From: Coemansia sp. RSA 1804
Lineage: Eukaryota > Kickxellomycota > Kickxellomycetes > Kickxellales > Kickxellaceae
Length of the DNA stretch: 10,083 bases
Direction of reading: 5' to 3'
Assembly (NCBI GenBank): GCA_027578815.1
Contig: JANBTH010000881.1
Location: 1-10,083, forward strand
Both the position numbers and the translations under genes were made by a program. Below the pieces are notes generated by a model. That model did not search any database. It was not told where the DNA came from and saw nothing but the letters and a program-made list of their open reading frames with translations. This document shows, piece after piece, positions 1 through 7,389 of this stretch (position 1 is its first letter; each line of letters opens with the position of its first letter).

Positions 1-789
1 CAGGTGTATATGGCGCCATCGACACGTCGCCTGGTGCGCAAGGTGCCGATGCTTCATGTGTACGACGACCACGAGATAAAAAACAACTGGCACTCCAAGG
101 ACGCACCGCCGATGGGCAGCGCCATGACTGCTTTTGCCGAGTACAACGGCCGTCCCAATCCACCGCCACCAGAGGCTGATGTTGCATACTACAATTTTAC
201 ATACGGCAACATTGCTTTCTATGCATGGGATACGCGTCGCTATCGCACGCTTTGGGAGGATGGCAAAGACGATGGACAGAAGAGCATGTTAGGCGCTAAG
301 CAGAAGGAGCACTTTGTTAGCTGGCTGCGCGACGTCAACCACACGGCTGCAGTCAAGTTTGTCGTTTCTTCTGTTCCGGTAACCACTGGTTGGTCCAACT
401 ATGACTCCAGCCAAGACACGTGGCGAGGGTATCCGACCGAGCGCGATGAGATCTTACAGCTCACAAAGCACGTTCCTAATCTGTTCTTCCTTTCCGGCGA
501 CCGCCACGAGATGGCTGCTGTGCGTCTGCCGTCAGGAAACGTCGAGTTTTCAACGTCGCCCATCAGCCAGTTTACCTTTCCCTTGGTTGGCATGTTCTTG
601 AAGAATGCCAGCGGCGAAACCACCCTACACTACCGCCGCCAGGGCCATGTCAAGTACGGAATCATTGATGTTGACACTGAAACCAACCCTGATATTCCCA
701 AGGTCACTTACAGTCTCTACACAACTGATGTGGACAATGGGCAAAGCCCTGCTTGGGTCTATGAGGCAGATTGCGCTTCTTGGCGTTGA
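1..789 (+). CDS. PhoD-type metallophosphatase / alkaline phosphatase D, C-terminal part (5' end outside window)
   Basis: This is the 3' portion of a gene for a PhoD-like phosphomonoesterase/phosphodiesterase, a metal-dependent enzyme that releases phosphate from organic phosphate esters. The frame is open from base 1 to TGA at 787-789, so at least 262 residues are present and the start lies upstream. Two family landmarks are visible: YDDHEIKNNW (bases 61-90), matching the metal-binding DDHE..NNW motif, and LSGDRHE (bases 490-510), matching the late GD-H block that ligands the metals. A Y-F-W-D-T-R-R-Y stretch sits between them. The end is hydrophilic (ADCASWR), with no membrane anchor or GPI-type tail. 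Any secretion signal would be in the missing N-terminus. No break or intron is needed in this part. Family assignment is confident; substrate and location cannot be read from this fragment. Confidence 0.88.
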   Translation, partial: QVYMAPSTRRLVRKVPMLHVYDDHEIKNNWHSKDAPPMGSAMTAFAEYNGRPNPPPPEADVAYYNFTYGNIAFYAWDTRRYRTLWEDGKDDGQKSMLGAKQKEHFVSWLRDVNHTAAVKFVVSSVPVTTGWSNYDSSQDTWRGYPTERDEILQLTKHVPNLFFLSGDRHEMAAVRLPSGNVEFSTSPISQFTFPLVGMFLKNASGETTLHYRRQGHVKYGIIDVDTETNPDIPKVTYSLYTTDVDNGQSPAWVYEADCASWR

Positions 790-1047
790 TAAATAAGTCT
801 TTTTATCATTGCCATACTAACGTTTGATAGAAAGAATTGAGCGAGAATACAAATAGTTTTATTCATACTTTGATATGAAACTCGTTTTCTTTGTTTATCA
901 AAATGGAGACGTTCAGCTGATTATAAATAGTGGCAAAATCCCTAGAGAATTGACACTCTTGTCTTTGAAATACAATTATAAAAAAACCTTCTATTATTTT
1001 ATTACTACTGGATTTCTACTAATTGTGTTTTCTTGTAAACCATCGTT
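790..1047. other. Short AT-rich spacer between phosphatase 3' end and pseudogene
   Basis: The stretch between the phosphatase stop and the facing pseudogene is AT-rich and carries the presumed 3' untranslated region of the phosphatase. An AATAAG-like element lies a few bases after the stop codon, but no canonical AATAAA was seen close by. The one sizeable open frame (875-1084, plus) has a low-complexity, hydrophobic and Lys/Phe-rich composition and was not accepted as a gene. Confidence 0.5.
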
Positions 1048-1854
1048 TCAAAAGTTTTCCAAGCTGTTTCCCAGTTGCTTGTAGGTTTGCGCTCGTGTCT
1101 CATAGACATTAGAGTTTGAGATACCCACACAGTCTTTGCCAATAGGCGCAAGGTAGCCTGCCTGGTACACCAGACGCATAATTGTTTGCGCCTGCAGAGG
1201 CCCCCACCCCAGGCTTTGTACGTCAGGGAACGAGTCGCCCGAGCGGACCATGCAGATATCGGCGAGCTCCTTCCATATATCCTTGTTCATGTCTGAGGGG
1301 AATCGGGACTGCTTCTGAATACCTATGGTTTCAACAGCAGCGTCGTCTATGCTGTCCAATGCAATACGCTCTGCTGATAGCTGCTCTGCCGCAGGAGCAA
1401 CGATGTAAGATGGCTACAGTACCGGCTTAGGTAGGCAAACGAACTGGCCTTGATTGTCTCAAGGACCCGCGCATCGAGTCTGTCTGGACCCAATAAGAAT
1501 GTCCAGAGTAGAAAACGTCAGAAGGGGACTTGATCAAAGACAGCTCATGTATAAACCGAAGAATGGCATACGGGTTAAAGACATGGTGGACATTGCCGAT
1601 GCGGTATCCGTCAAAGTACCGGATACAGCCAACAAGAATATCATTCTTGAACCGCCCAAAGTCTATGGCTGTATTTAACGGTGCAACAACTGGTTGTCAA
1701 TATACTCGTTTATAGTCTCCCATACATCGTCAATCGTGAACCCAGATGCATTTTAAAAAGGATTCATAGCGCTTTGGGTCCTTGGAAGCCCCGAATGAGC
1801 AAAGTAACTCTCCAATTTATTTAGACCCGAGCCGAGACCAATACTCCAAACATT
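1048..1854 (-). pseudogene. Decayed protein-coding gene of unrecognised family, one in-frame stop plus three frameshifts
   Basis: Reading the minus strand, protein-like sequence continues through all three frames. Segment 1 (about 1854 to 1685) includes SYFAHSGLPRTQ and FTIDDVWETINEYIDNQ, with an in-frame TAA at 1753-1755. A one-base slip near 1684-1690 moves to segment 2 (to about 1505), with FGRFKNDILVG, CIRYFDGYRI and NPYAILRFIHELS. A second slip near 1475-1508 leads to segment 3 (to about 1385), with LLGPDRLDARVLETIKASSF. A third slip near 1350-1413 leads to segment 4, ending at TGA 1048-1050, with SAERIALDSIDDAAVETIG, DMNKDIWKELADI and LGWGPLQAQTIMRLVYQAG. The joins leave no room for ordinary introns, at least at the first break. 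I do not recognise the family. The original product was probably a soluble protein of at least 260 residues. Undetected introns or sequencing errors are alternatives, but four separate lesions favour decay. Confidence 0.55.
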
Positions 1855-2221
1855 AAAAAGCCAACAAAAATGTCTTTTTAAACATAACTAACAAGTGTGA
1901 ACTAATAATTTGAAGACAAGGACCTCTTTAGATGTTGCAAAGTAGACGCTTGTTTTAAATGATAATAATTTCTAATTAATAAAAAATAATATATTATCCA
2001 ACATCCAAGCTATTGTTTTTTGGTAAGTACGTGTTACATTCTTTCCATCTATGCGCATTTAGTGACAAGAACAGAAAATAATTGATGGCATGTTTATATA
2101 TATACGAAAAGAAAGAAATCCTCCACTGCGCAGACAACCCACCCAAAGAGAGAGCAGGTAGCCACGCAAAAGAGAAGGAAAAGGGGAAGTAAAGGAAAAA
2201 AGGAGAAAAGGGGCAAACATG
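1855..2221. other. AT-rich spacer between pseudogene and SHO1 3' end
   Basis: No gene was found here. Bases 1860-2060 are strongly AT-rich (for example TAATTAATAAAAAATAATAT around 1972-1991). Bases 2110-2218 are purine-rich on the plus strand, so pyrimidine-rich on the strand that transcribes SHO1, and should hold the SHO1 3' untranslated region. A TATATATA run lies near 2096-2103. No clear AATAAA poly(A) signal for SHO1 was seen immediately after its stop. Confidence 0.5.
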
Positions 2222-3019
2222 TTAAGAGGCGATTCTCGTCAAATAGTTGCTTGGTGCAATACCAACAGTAGAGTCGTTCTTTTTAACCTGCCACCACTTG
2301 CCGCTGTCATCAATGACATACATGACCTCGTCCTTTGCAAACGAGACCTCGTTCGGGTCGTCGGGGTTGGCATCATACGCATACAGTGCCCGTGCCTTGT
2401 ACGCGCCTGTTGGCGAGTCTGGCTGTTTTGACGTCATGATAGACTGCGTGAGCTCTGACGTGTAGTAGTCGGTGATTGAGCTGGTGTTGGCTGGGGCCAC
2501 AACTGGTTGTGCTCCACCCATCGTGGTGCGGTAGTTGATGTGCTTCATCGACATGTCGCCCGGCTGCATGCCGCCATCATTAGCAACGCCGGCAGAGCCA
2601 CTGCTGCTATCGCCGTCCATTCCGCACAGCGAGGCAAGATATGTGCCAGGACCGCTGCCAAGTACAAGCACCCAGAAGAACAACATGATCTCTACAAAGA
2701 TAAGACCAGCTGACATGGCTTGCAGTGGTCCGCTTCGCGCATTGATGTAGTATCCGATATGTCCAATGTTAGACGACAGTCCAACGCCGATCATTGTCAA
2801 AAGTGCCAGCCGGTACTGGTTCAGCGTGTTTGTTAAGATGGCAAGCACAAGCGCCAGCGCAAGTAGCAGGAGATAGGCGATTATAAACCATGTTGTAGCC
2901 GCCACGTAAATAGATTTAATGATTCCACAAACCAGACTTACAATCAGCCCTCCATACAAGAGCGTCAGCGTGCCTATGAATATAGGGTTGCTGAATAACC
3001 GCTTGATCTGAATGCTCAT
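2222..3019 (-). CDS. SHO1: Sho1-type osmosensor, four-TM plus SH3 adaptor of the HOG pathway
   Basis: The product is a plasma-membrane sensor/adaptor. In yeasts Sho1 recruits the MAPK kinase Pbs2 through its SH3 domain and starts one branch of the high-osmolarity (HOG) response. The 265-residue protein has the exact Sho1 layout: short N-terminus, four hydrophobic helices at about 12-33, 41-62, 70-91 and 101-123, a polar linker rich in Ser/Gly/Met (about 124-205), and a C-terminal SH3 domain (about 206-263). The SH3 domain shows ALYAYDA (211-217), the acidic RT-loop DDPNEVSF, the WW pair (242-243) and the closing PSNYL (256-260). The start ATG at 3017-3019 leads straight into the first helix, and the stop is at 2222-2224. 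No intron is required. The linker is short compared with the 367-residue budding-yeast protein. A probable TATA box lies about 150 bases upstream. Assignment is strong from architecture; pathway role is by homology. Confidence 0.93.
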   Translation of the reverse strand: MSIQIKRLFSNPIFIGTLTLLYGGLIVSLVCGIIKSIYVAATTWFIIAYLLLLALALVLAILTNTLNQYRLALLTMIGVGLSSNIGHIGYYINARSGPLQAMSAGLIFVEIMLFFWVLVLGSGPGTYLASLCGMDGDSSSGSAGVANDGGMQPGDMSMKHINYRTTMGGAQPVVAPANTSSITDYYTSELTQSIMTSKQPDSPTGAYKARALYAYDANPDDPNEVSFAKDEVMYVIDDSGKWWQVKKNDSTVGIAPSNYLTRIAS

Positions 3020-3167
3020 TGTTCTTGAAGCGCGGTTGTATAAGGCTCCTGATAGTTACTAAAGCCGCAGAGTCAAAGGAAGATTAAGGGGTGTAGTAAA
3101 CAGCGCAAAAAAAGACGAGCGAGCGGACGAGCGGAGAAGAGCTTTTTTTTTTAAAAGAGACGAGTGT

Positions 3168-3176
3168 CTTTTTATA
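3168..3176 (-). promoter_or_regulatory. Probable TATA box of SHO1
   Basis: On the minus strand this reads TATAAAAAG, about 150 bases upstream of the SHO1 start codon. Between it and the ATG lies a pyrimidine-rich leader containing two copies of a CGCTCGTC-like unit (around 3116-3131), then a T-rich stretch. Position and sequence suit a core promoter element. It is a prediction only. Confidence 0.4.
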
Positions 3177-3714
3177 CTGTACACGTGCTTCCAGAGCAAT
3201 AAGAATATGAGAGTTGGTGGGTTATCCTGGCAGGAACGATGGGCAGAACGGAAGATTCAAGGGATTAGGCTATTTATCCAGGGCACGGTATAATGGTGGC
3301 GGACAGGCGGCTACAGGCGGAGGAAGGGCGTTTGGTGTCCTTTCAGAAGTGGTGGAATAATTAGCAGTAGGAAAAATTCGAGCTGCAGGATCTGCTTTGT
3401 TTTTGTTATTCAATGTATGTGCAGTGCGGATGGCAGAGTATGAAAGAGAGGGATGTATATATGTATGGCGAGGATAAGAACCAGTTCAGGGTCCTTTTGA
3501 ATGTATGGAGAATAAGTGAGGACAATAAGAAAGGGAATAAGGTAAACAAAGCGAAAAAAGTTGAATAACGACAATTGGCGGATATGTGAGGAGAGAAAAA
3601 ATGAAAAAAGAAAGGGATCTGGGTACCAAATAAACCTCAAGAAACAAGGTTTACTTTTATTTATGAGGCAAGGAAAGAAGGAGACGGACAAGAACAGATA
3701 GAGAGTAAGACTGC

Positions 3715-3767
3715 AGGGAAGAGAAAAAGGAAAGAAGAAAAAAGAGAGAAAAGAAAGGAAGAAAAAA
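3715..3767. repeat. 53-nt uninterrupted purine run (GA-rich low complexity)
   Basis: Every base on the plus strand from 3715 to 3767 is A or G, inside a wider purine-rich zone (about 3420-3780). The complementary strand is a pure CT tract. Such tracts are common in fungal promoters and nucleosome-depleted regions. It lies about 700 bases upstream of the SHO1 start and 1.3 kb upstream of eS1. Confidence 0.8.
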
Positions 3768-4985
3768 TGATGCTATTTTTGTTTTGCAAGCTGGATGGCA
3801 CAGGGATTTACTGACATGAGTGAGTACTGAAAATGGCAGCGCACTTAACTTTGGCAGCTCATAAACGAGCATCGCCAGGAACAGCATGTGGGCGACCACA
3901 CATTTGCCAAGCAAAAATGCAGGAAAATGTTTTTCAGAAAGAAAACCGGTTTCCTATAAAGGCCATAAAGAGAGCTGCAGACCTCCCCAAGCCAACCGTG
4001 CATCCTTTGTGGTGGGGGTTGGTTTAATCCTTTGGGCCTCTGTAGAATCGTAGAGCAGACGTGGGCTTCAAAGTTCTGAACCAATATTTTTCCAAAAATT
4101 CATATTTTGCCATCCAGCGACTGTTGCTGGTAGAAACAGGTACTGCTTCCTTTACAGCAGGAAGGTAAATGATCTTTGGAGGAAATGTGACCCTTGCTTT
4201 TCTGGATGTGCCTAAAGGAATGGTGTTCTTTATCTTTTACCTGCCATTTCATTCTATTTCTGTTTCGGGAACGTCTTGGCAGTCTGCTTAGATTTGAACA
4301 TTGCTTTGTGGTGTGCAAAGCCAGCAAACTTCCAGATAGATTTGAGGTAGGGGAGTTTCCTTTAGCGCCAATTCTCGCAAAAAGATGTTGTGGATACTTA
4401 CTAGAAGGGAGGAAAGTACAGGTCGTAACAGAAAAACGGTTCTGCGGTCAACGCAGAAAGTCTTCTTATAGTCAAATAAAACAAAAAAGACGCACACAGG
4501 GACCGAGCAAAAAAACATGAGCGAGTTAGGAGAGAGAAAGAAAAGACAGCATGCTTGTGCCTAATTTTTTATTTTATATCTACGCTTGGATGCAGGGGAT
4601 TTCCATTTCTCACTCAATTGTCCTACCCAGCAAAGCAACGAAAGCGGGCCATATCCGTCTCTCAGTCCAAACACTCGTTTTTCGGGTTAAAGCTGTAAGA
4701 GTGGAATGGAAAAAAAGAGAGATCGGTCCGCTTATTGTGCCAACATGCTGTTCCTTTTCTGCACCATCTAGTGTGCGGAGAAGTCTTTTGCTTACACCAC
4801 TCGACGCCAGCGAATCAGACAAAGGCAAAAAAGGCGCTGTTTCGGCTTGTGCAGAAAAAACAATAAATAAGGATTTAATCATAATCACGTTTCTCTGATC
4901 CGGGTTATCTAATCAGAATAATAGGCGGAATTGTCGTTGAATCGGATCAAAGTGTCAGCCAAAAAAGCAAGCTAAAAAAATCGGT

Positions 4986-5386
4986 AGCATCCATTTTTGC
5001 CCAAAAACATCAATATTGGCTGGTGAGGCCCGTGGAATTTGCTTTCGATTTCTTCCTTTTACACGCTTGCTTGAAAAATTCATTCTTTTTTCAACATTTA
5101 ATCCATCAAAATGGCCATTGGCAAGAATAAGTACGCATCCATCAGCGGCTACAGAGACGTCGAATCCATTCAAAAAGGAGCCCATTATACGGGGAGATTT
5201 AAGAGATGCTCAATGTTGGCGAATCCATGAAACTAAAGCTCATTTTGTACGAATCTATTATTGCGCATCCATTGCTGTTGCACATTTTTAACACTGTAGG
5301 CGTCTGTCCAAGGGAAAGAAGGGTCTTAAGAAGAAGATGTAAGTTCAATAATTACGCAGCTGAGTGGACGTAGGACGTATCCATCT
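4986..5386 (+). promoter_or_regulatory. Cluster of ATCCAT motifs around eS1 start and introns
   Basis: The hexamer ATCCAT occurs seven times on the plus strand: near 4989, 5101, 5137, 5164, 5223, 5267 and 5379. One variant, ATCTAT, lies near 5253. Flanks are similar: five of the eight copies are preceded by CGC, CGA or CGT directly before or overlapping the core, and most are followed by T or C. Copies lie in the promoter, immediately before the start codon, through intron 1 and at the start of intron 2, but not in the exons. I saw no other plus-strand copy in the window. This suggests a repeated binding site or intronic enhancer, but no factor is recognised. Confidence 0.4.
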
Positions 5387-6712
5387 GAATAAGCGACGAA
5401 ACAGCAGCAACAACACAGAGGAATTAGCTAATGGGAACATGGTTGGAATTCGGTCAAATTGAATTCAGAATTGCAGCTGCGATGATGAGGTGTTTATTCT
5501 CACCGCTCGAAAGCAGTGGAGAACTGCAATGAGGCGAAAGTCTTCTTTACGCCTGAAAAGCCGGGAATGAAATCCTTGCGTAGTGGCTGAAGAAGCTGGG
5601 AACGTTGGTTCTTGCTTTGATTGAATTCAGTTGAATAAGCAAACGAAGAAACACACCCAATCAGATTCAGATTCGAGCCTTGCTTTTCAACGAGAGTCGG
5701 ATTTCCAGCAGCTTTTTAACTTCCAAAGACTTTCAGCCATGCTATCTCCTCTGCGCATAACCCACGGTGTTCTCTTGGTTCTTGTCGCATTATTTTTGTG
5801 GTAACGCCTCCGCCAACGTTGATAGTCTGACTGCTAAGCAGAGCAGAATGAAACTAACTACAGCCATCAACGAATTTGTAATAGGTGCATGCTATTTGTT
5901 TTTCTCTTGACTGCTTGCTAATTGTTTGCGCATAACGTTTCACATTTGCAATTCCAACTTTTGCGTGGTATGCATGGTGATGAACCAAATTTAAAAAGTG
6001 TAGCGTCGACCCGTTCAGCCGTAAGGAGTGGTACGATATCCGCGCCCCGGCCGTGTTCGAGACCCGCGTTGTTGGCAAGACTCTTGTCAACCGCAGCCAG
6101 GGTACCAGGAATGCCGTGGACTACCTGAAGGGCCGCGTTGTGGAGGCATCGCTTGGCGACCTGAACAAGGACGAGGAGCAGGCTTACCGCAAGTTCAAGC
6201 TCCAGGTCAACGAGGTTGTTGGGCGCAACTGTCTAACCAGCTTCCATAGCATGAGCATCACGACTGACAAGCTTCGCTCGCTGGTCAAGAAGTGGCAGTC
6301 GCTGATCGAGGCCACCGTTGACGTCAAGACCACCGACGGCTACGTTCTGCGTCTGTTTGCGATTGCGTTCACCAAGCGCCGTGCAAACCAGGTCAAGAAG
6401 ACCACCTATGCGCAGACTGCTCAGATCCGTGACATCCGTAAGAAGATGTACGAGATCATGACCAGGGAGGCCTCATCGAGCTCGATGAAGGAGCTGATGC
6501 AGAAGTTCATCCCAGAGTCGATTGGCCGTGAGATCGAGAAGGCGTGCCAGAGCATCTACCCGCTCCAGAACGTGTACATCAGGAAGTGCAAGGTCGTCAA
6601 GTTCCCCAAGATCGACACCCAGAAGCTTCTTGAGAGCCACGGGTCCATTGAGGACACTGGCAGCAAGGTCAAGTCTGACTTTAAGGAGCCCGAGATCCAG
6701 GCCGAGGTCTAA
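5111..6712 (+). CDS. RPS1: 40S ribosomal protein eS1 (Rps1 / RPS3A family), three exons
   Basis: This gene encodes small-subunit ribosomal protein eS1, which sits near the mRNA exit on the 40S platform. Three exons join into 768 nt, 255 residues: 5111-5130, 5300-5338 and 6004-6712. Exon 1 gives MAIGKN plus two bases, exon 2 gives KRLSKGKKGLKKK plus two bases, and exon 3 starts IVDPFSRKEWYDI. The spliced product matches the N-terminus conserved from yeast to human. The family signature LKGRVVEASLGDL is at residues 61-73. Other conserved blocks are GRNCLTSFH, VDVKTTDGYVLRLF and EKACQSIYPLQNVYIRK. The tail is acidic (EPEIQAEV), and length is close to the usual 255-264. Exon 3 uses C-ending codons heavily, typical of a highly expressed gene. 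Start context is ATCAAAATGG. The gene stands divergent to SHO1. Exon borders were inferred from GT-AG sites and protein conservation. Confidence 0.95.
5131..5299 (+). other. Intron 1 of eS1 (169 nt)
   Basis: The intron begins GTACGC and ends CTGTAG. Removing it restores AAG AAT AAG CGT CTG TCC (KNKRLS), the conserved family sequence, which fixes both borders. A TTTTTAAC stretch close to the 3' end may hold the branch point. The intron contains several copies of an ATCCAT-centred motif, reported as a separate regulatory feature. Confidence 0.9.
5339..6003 (+). other. Intron 2 of eS1 (665 nt)
   Basis: The intron begins GTAAGT and ends GTGTAG. Removing it joins AT to C, making Ile, and gives KKKIVDPFSRKEW, as in other eS1 proteins. 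Branch-point candidates include CTAAT near 5918 and TAAC near 5933; CTAAC at 5854-5858 is a better match but distant. It is long beside intron 1 and contains potential hairpins and a box C-like ATGATGA (5482-5488). Confidence 0.9.
5471..5554 (+). ncRNA. Potential structured RNA element in eS1 intron 2
   Basis: Two adjacent hairpins can be drawn. The first is nested: TTGCAG (5471-5476) with CTGCAA (5524-5529), CTGC (5477-5480) with GCAG (5513-5516), and GGTG with CACC inside. The second pairs AGGCG+AAAG (5532-5540) with CTTT+CGCCT (5545-5554) across a TCTT loop, with one bulged A (5549). A perfect box C sequence, ATGATGA (5482-5488), and a CTGA (5553-5556) also fit a box C/D snoRNA about 75 nt long. 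However, the closing stem beside those boxes is poor and the would-be guide is occupied by the second hairpin. It may be a snoRNA, a splicing-control structure, or chance. Confidence 0.25.
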
Positions 6713-7389
6713 AAATAAATAAACATCAGGCGCATTGCGGACTGGCTTTTATTGTTGTTGTTCTCTGCTCTCTCTTTTTGTCCACAATTCATTTGTTTCA
6801 CACAACCAAATCAAACCAAACCAAGTTAACTAACTAGCTAGCTAGTGATGATATTCTCTCCAATTCTCTTTCTCGCTGGCCGCTGTGTTCCCATCTGTTG
6901 AGGTAGCGGAGAAGGGGAACTTTACGGAAGATTCACGGCACCGGCGCTGTCTCCGGGATCGAACCATACAGTTAAAACAGTGGTGGAATGAACAAATGAG
7001 AAAGATAGGCGGGCACGTGGTATAGTAGATGTATTAAACCGCGCCAGTCGGCATGTGCTTTTTCTATTAGATATGCATATTCTATTTTCTTCAGCATCGA
7101 TGTTCCGCGCTCTTTCTCTCGTTCACCAAGGCTTCTTTCCTCTTTATGCTCGGCGGGTAGCAAGCAGCCGAGGATGGATGTTCTGGGCCACTACTCTTGC
7201 AAGAGATGTATGAAGTAGATAAAGGAGGAAGAGGTGGGATGACAAACCAGCCAAAGCTTCTCTTCCATTTTCTCTCTGGTTCTTTCTTCTTCTTATCAGT
7301 TTTCACCACTATTATTGCACGTTCATTACATATACACACTTTTTCTATATCGGCTTGAACGGGAACAACAAGAGAAACACATAAAGACC
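6713..7389. other. Spacer between eS1 and acyl-CoA dehydrogenase
   Basis: No gene was recognised. The left part is the eS1 3' untranslated region, with AACCAAATC/AAACC repeats (about 6803-6823) and a short CTAACTAGCTAGCTAG run (about 6828-6843). The right part is pyrimidine-rich (about 7080-7300) and is the probable promoter and leader of the acyl-CoA dehydrogenase. A lone RNA polymerase III B-box-like sequence on the minus strand (about 6955-6966) has no matching A box and does not form a tRNA. Confidence 0.6.
6714..6723 (+). terminator. Overlapping AATAAA poly(A) signals of eS1
   Basis: Two AATAAA hexamers overlap (6714-6719 and 6718-6723) directly after the eS1 stop codon (6710-6712), followed by a T-rich stretch near 6747-6760. 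They are placed very close to the stop but suit a compact fungal 3' end. Confidence 0.55.

Larger units (their letters stand above)
3020..5110. other. Long divergent intergenic region between SHO1 and eS1, no gene recognised
   Basis: This 2.1 kb spacer separates two divergently transcribed genes and must contain both promoters. Bases 3020-3180 hold the SHO1 leader and TATA box. Bases 3420-3780 are purine-rich on the plus strand. A possible hairpin (AAGCCAACC paired with GGTTGGTTT, about 3988-4024) has no known family. Bases 4100-4900 contain open frames of 108 and 115 codons (plus, from 4194 and 4551). Their composition is Ser/Lys/Cys/Phe-rich, without domains or biased codon use, so they were not accepted as genes. 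The last 60 bases before the eS1 start are pyrimidine-rich, as expected for a ribosomal protein promoter/leader. No tRNA, snRNA or transposon was recognised. Confidence 0.6.

Noticed and set aside
1454..1715. Plus-strand frames of 74 and 61 codons opposite the pseudogene
   Set aside because: The minus-strand readings give much more protein-like sequence. The plus frames are their complements.
2219..2431. A plus-strand frame antisense to the SHO1 3' end, preceded by TATATATA and a purine-rich leader
   Set aside because: Its translation is the shadow of the SHO1 SH3 coding sequence and has no independent domain.
4194..4898. Open frames of 108 and 115 codons (plus) in the SHO1-eS1 spacer
   Set aside because: Composition is irregular (Cys, Phe, Ser and Lys rich), with no motif, no codon bias and no leader or poly(A) context. 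They look like chance frames in AT-rich DNA.
5655..5685. Minus-strand GGCTCGAATCT resembling a tRNA T-loop within eS1 intron 2
   Set aside because: It is an imperfect B box without paired arms or an A box.
6950..6970. Minus-strand GGTTCGATCCC, a perfect B-box/T-loop sequence suggesting a tRNA or pol III gene
   Set aside because: The flanking bases do not make a five-pair T stem, no acceptor partner for the 3' side exists, and no A box lies within 100 bases upstream on that strand.
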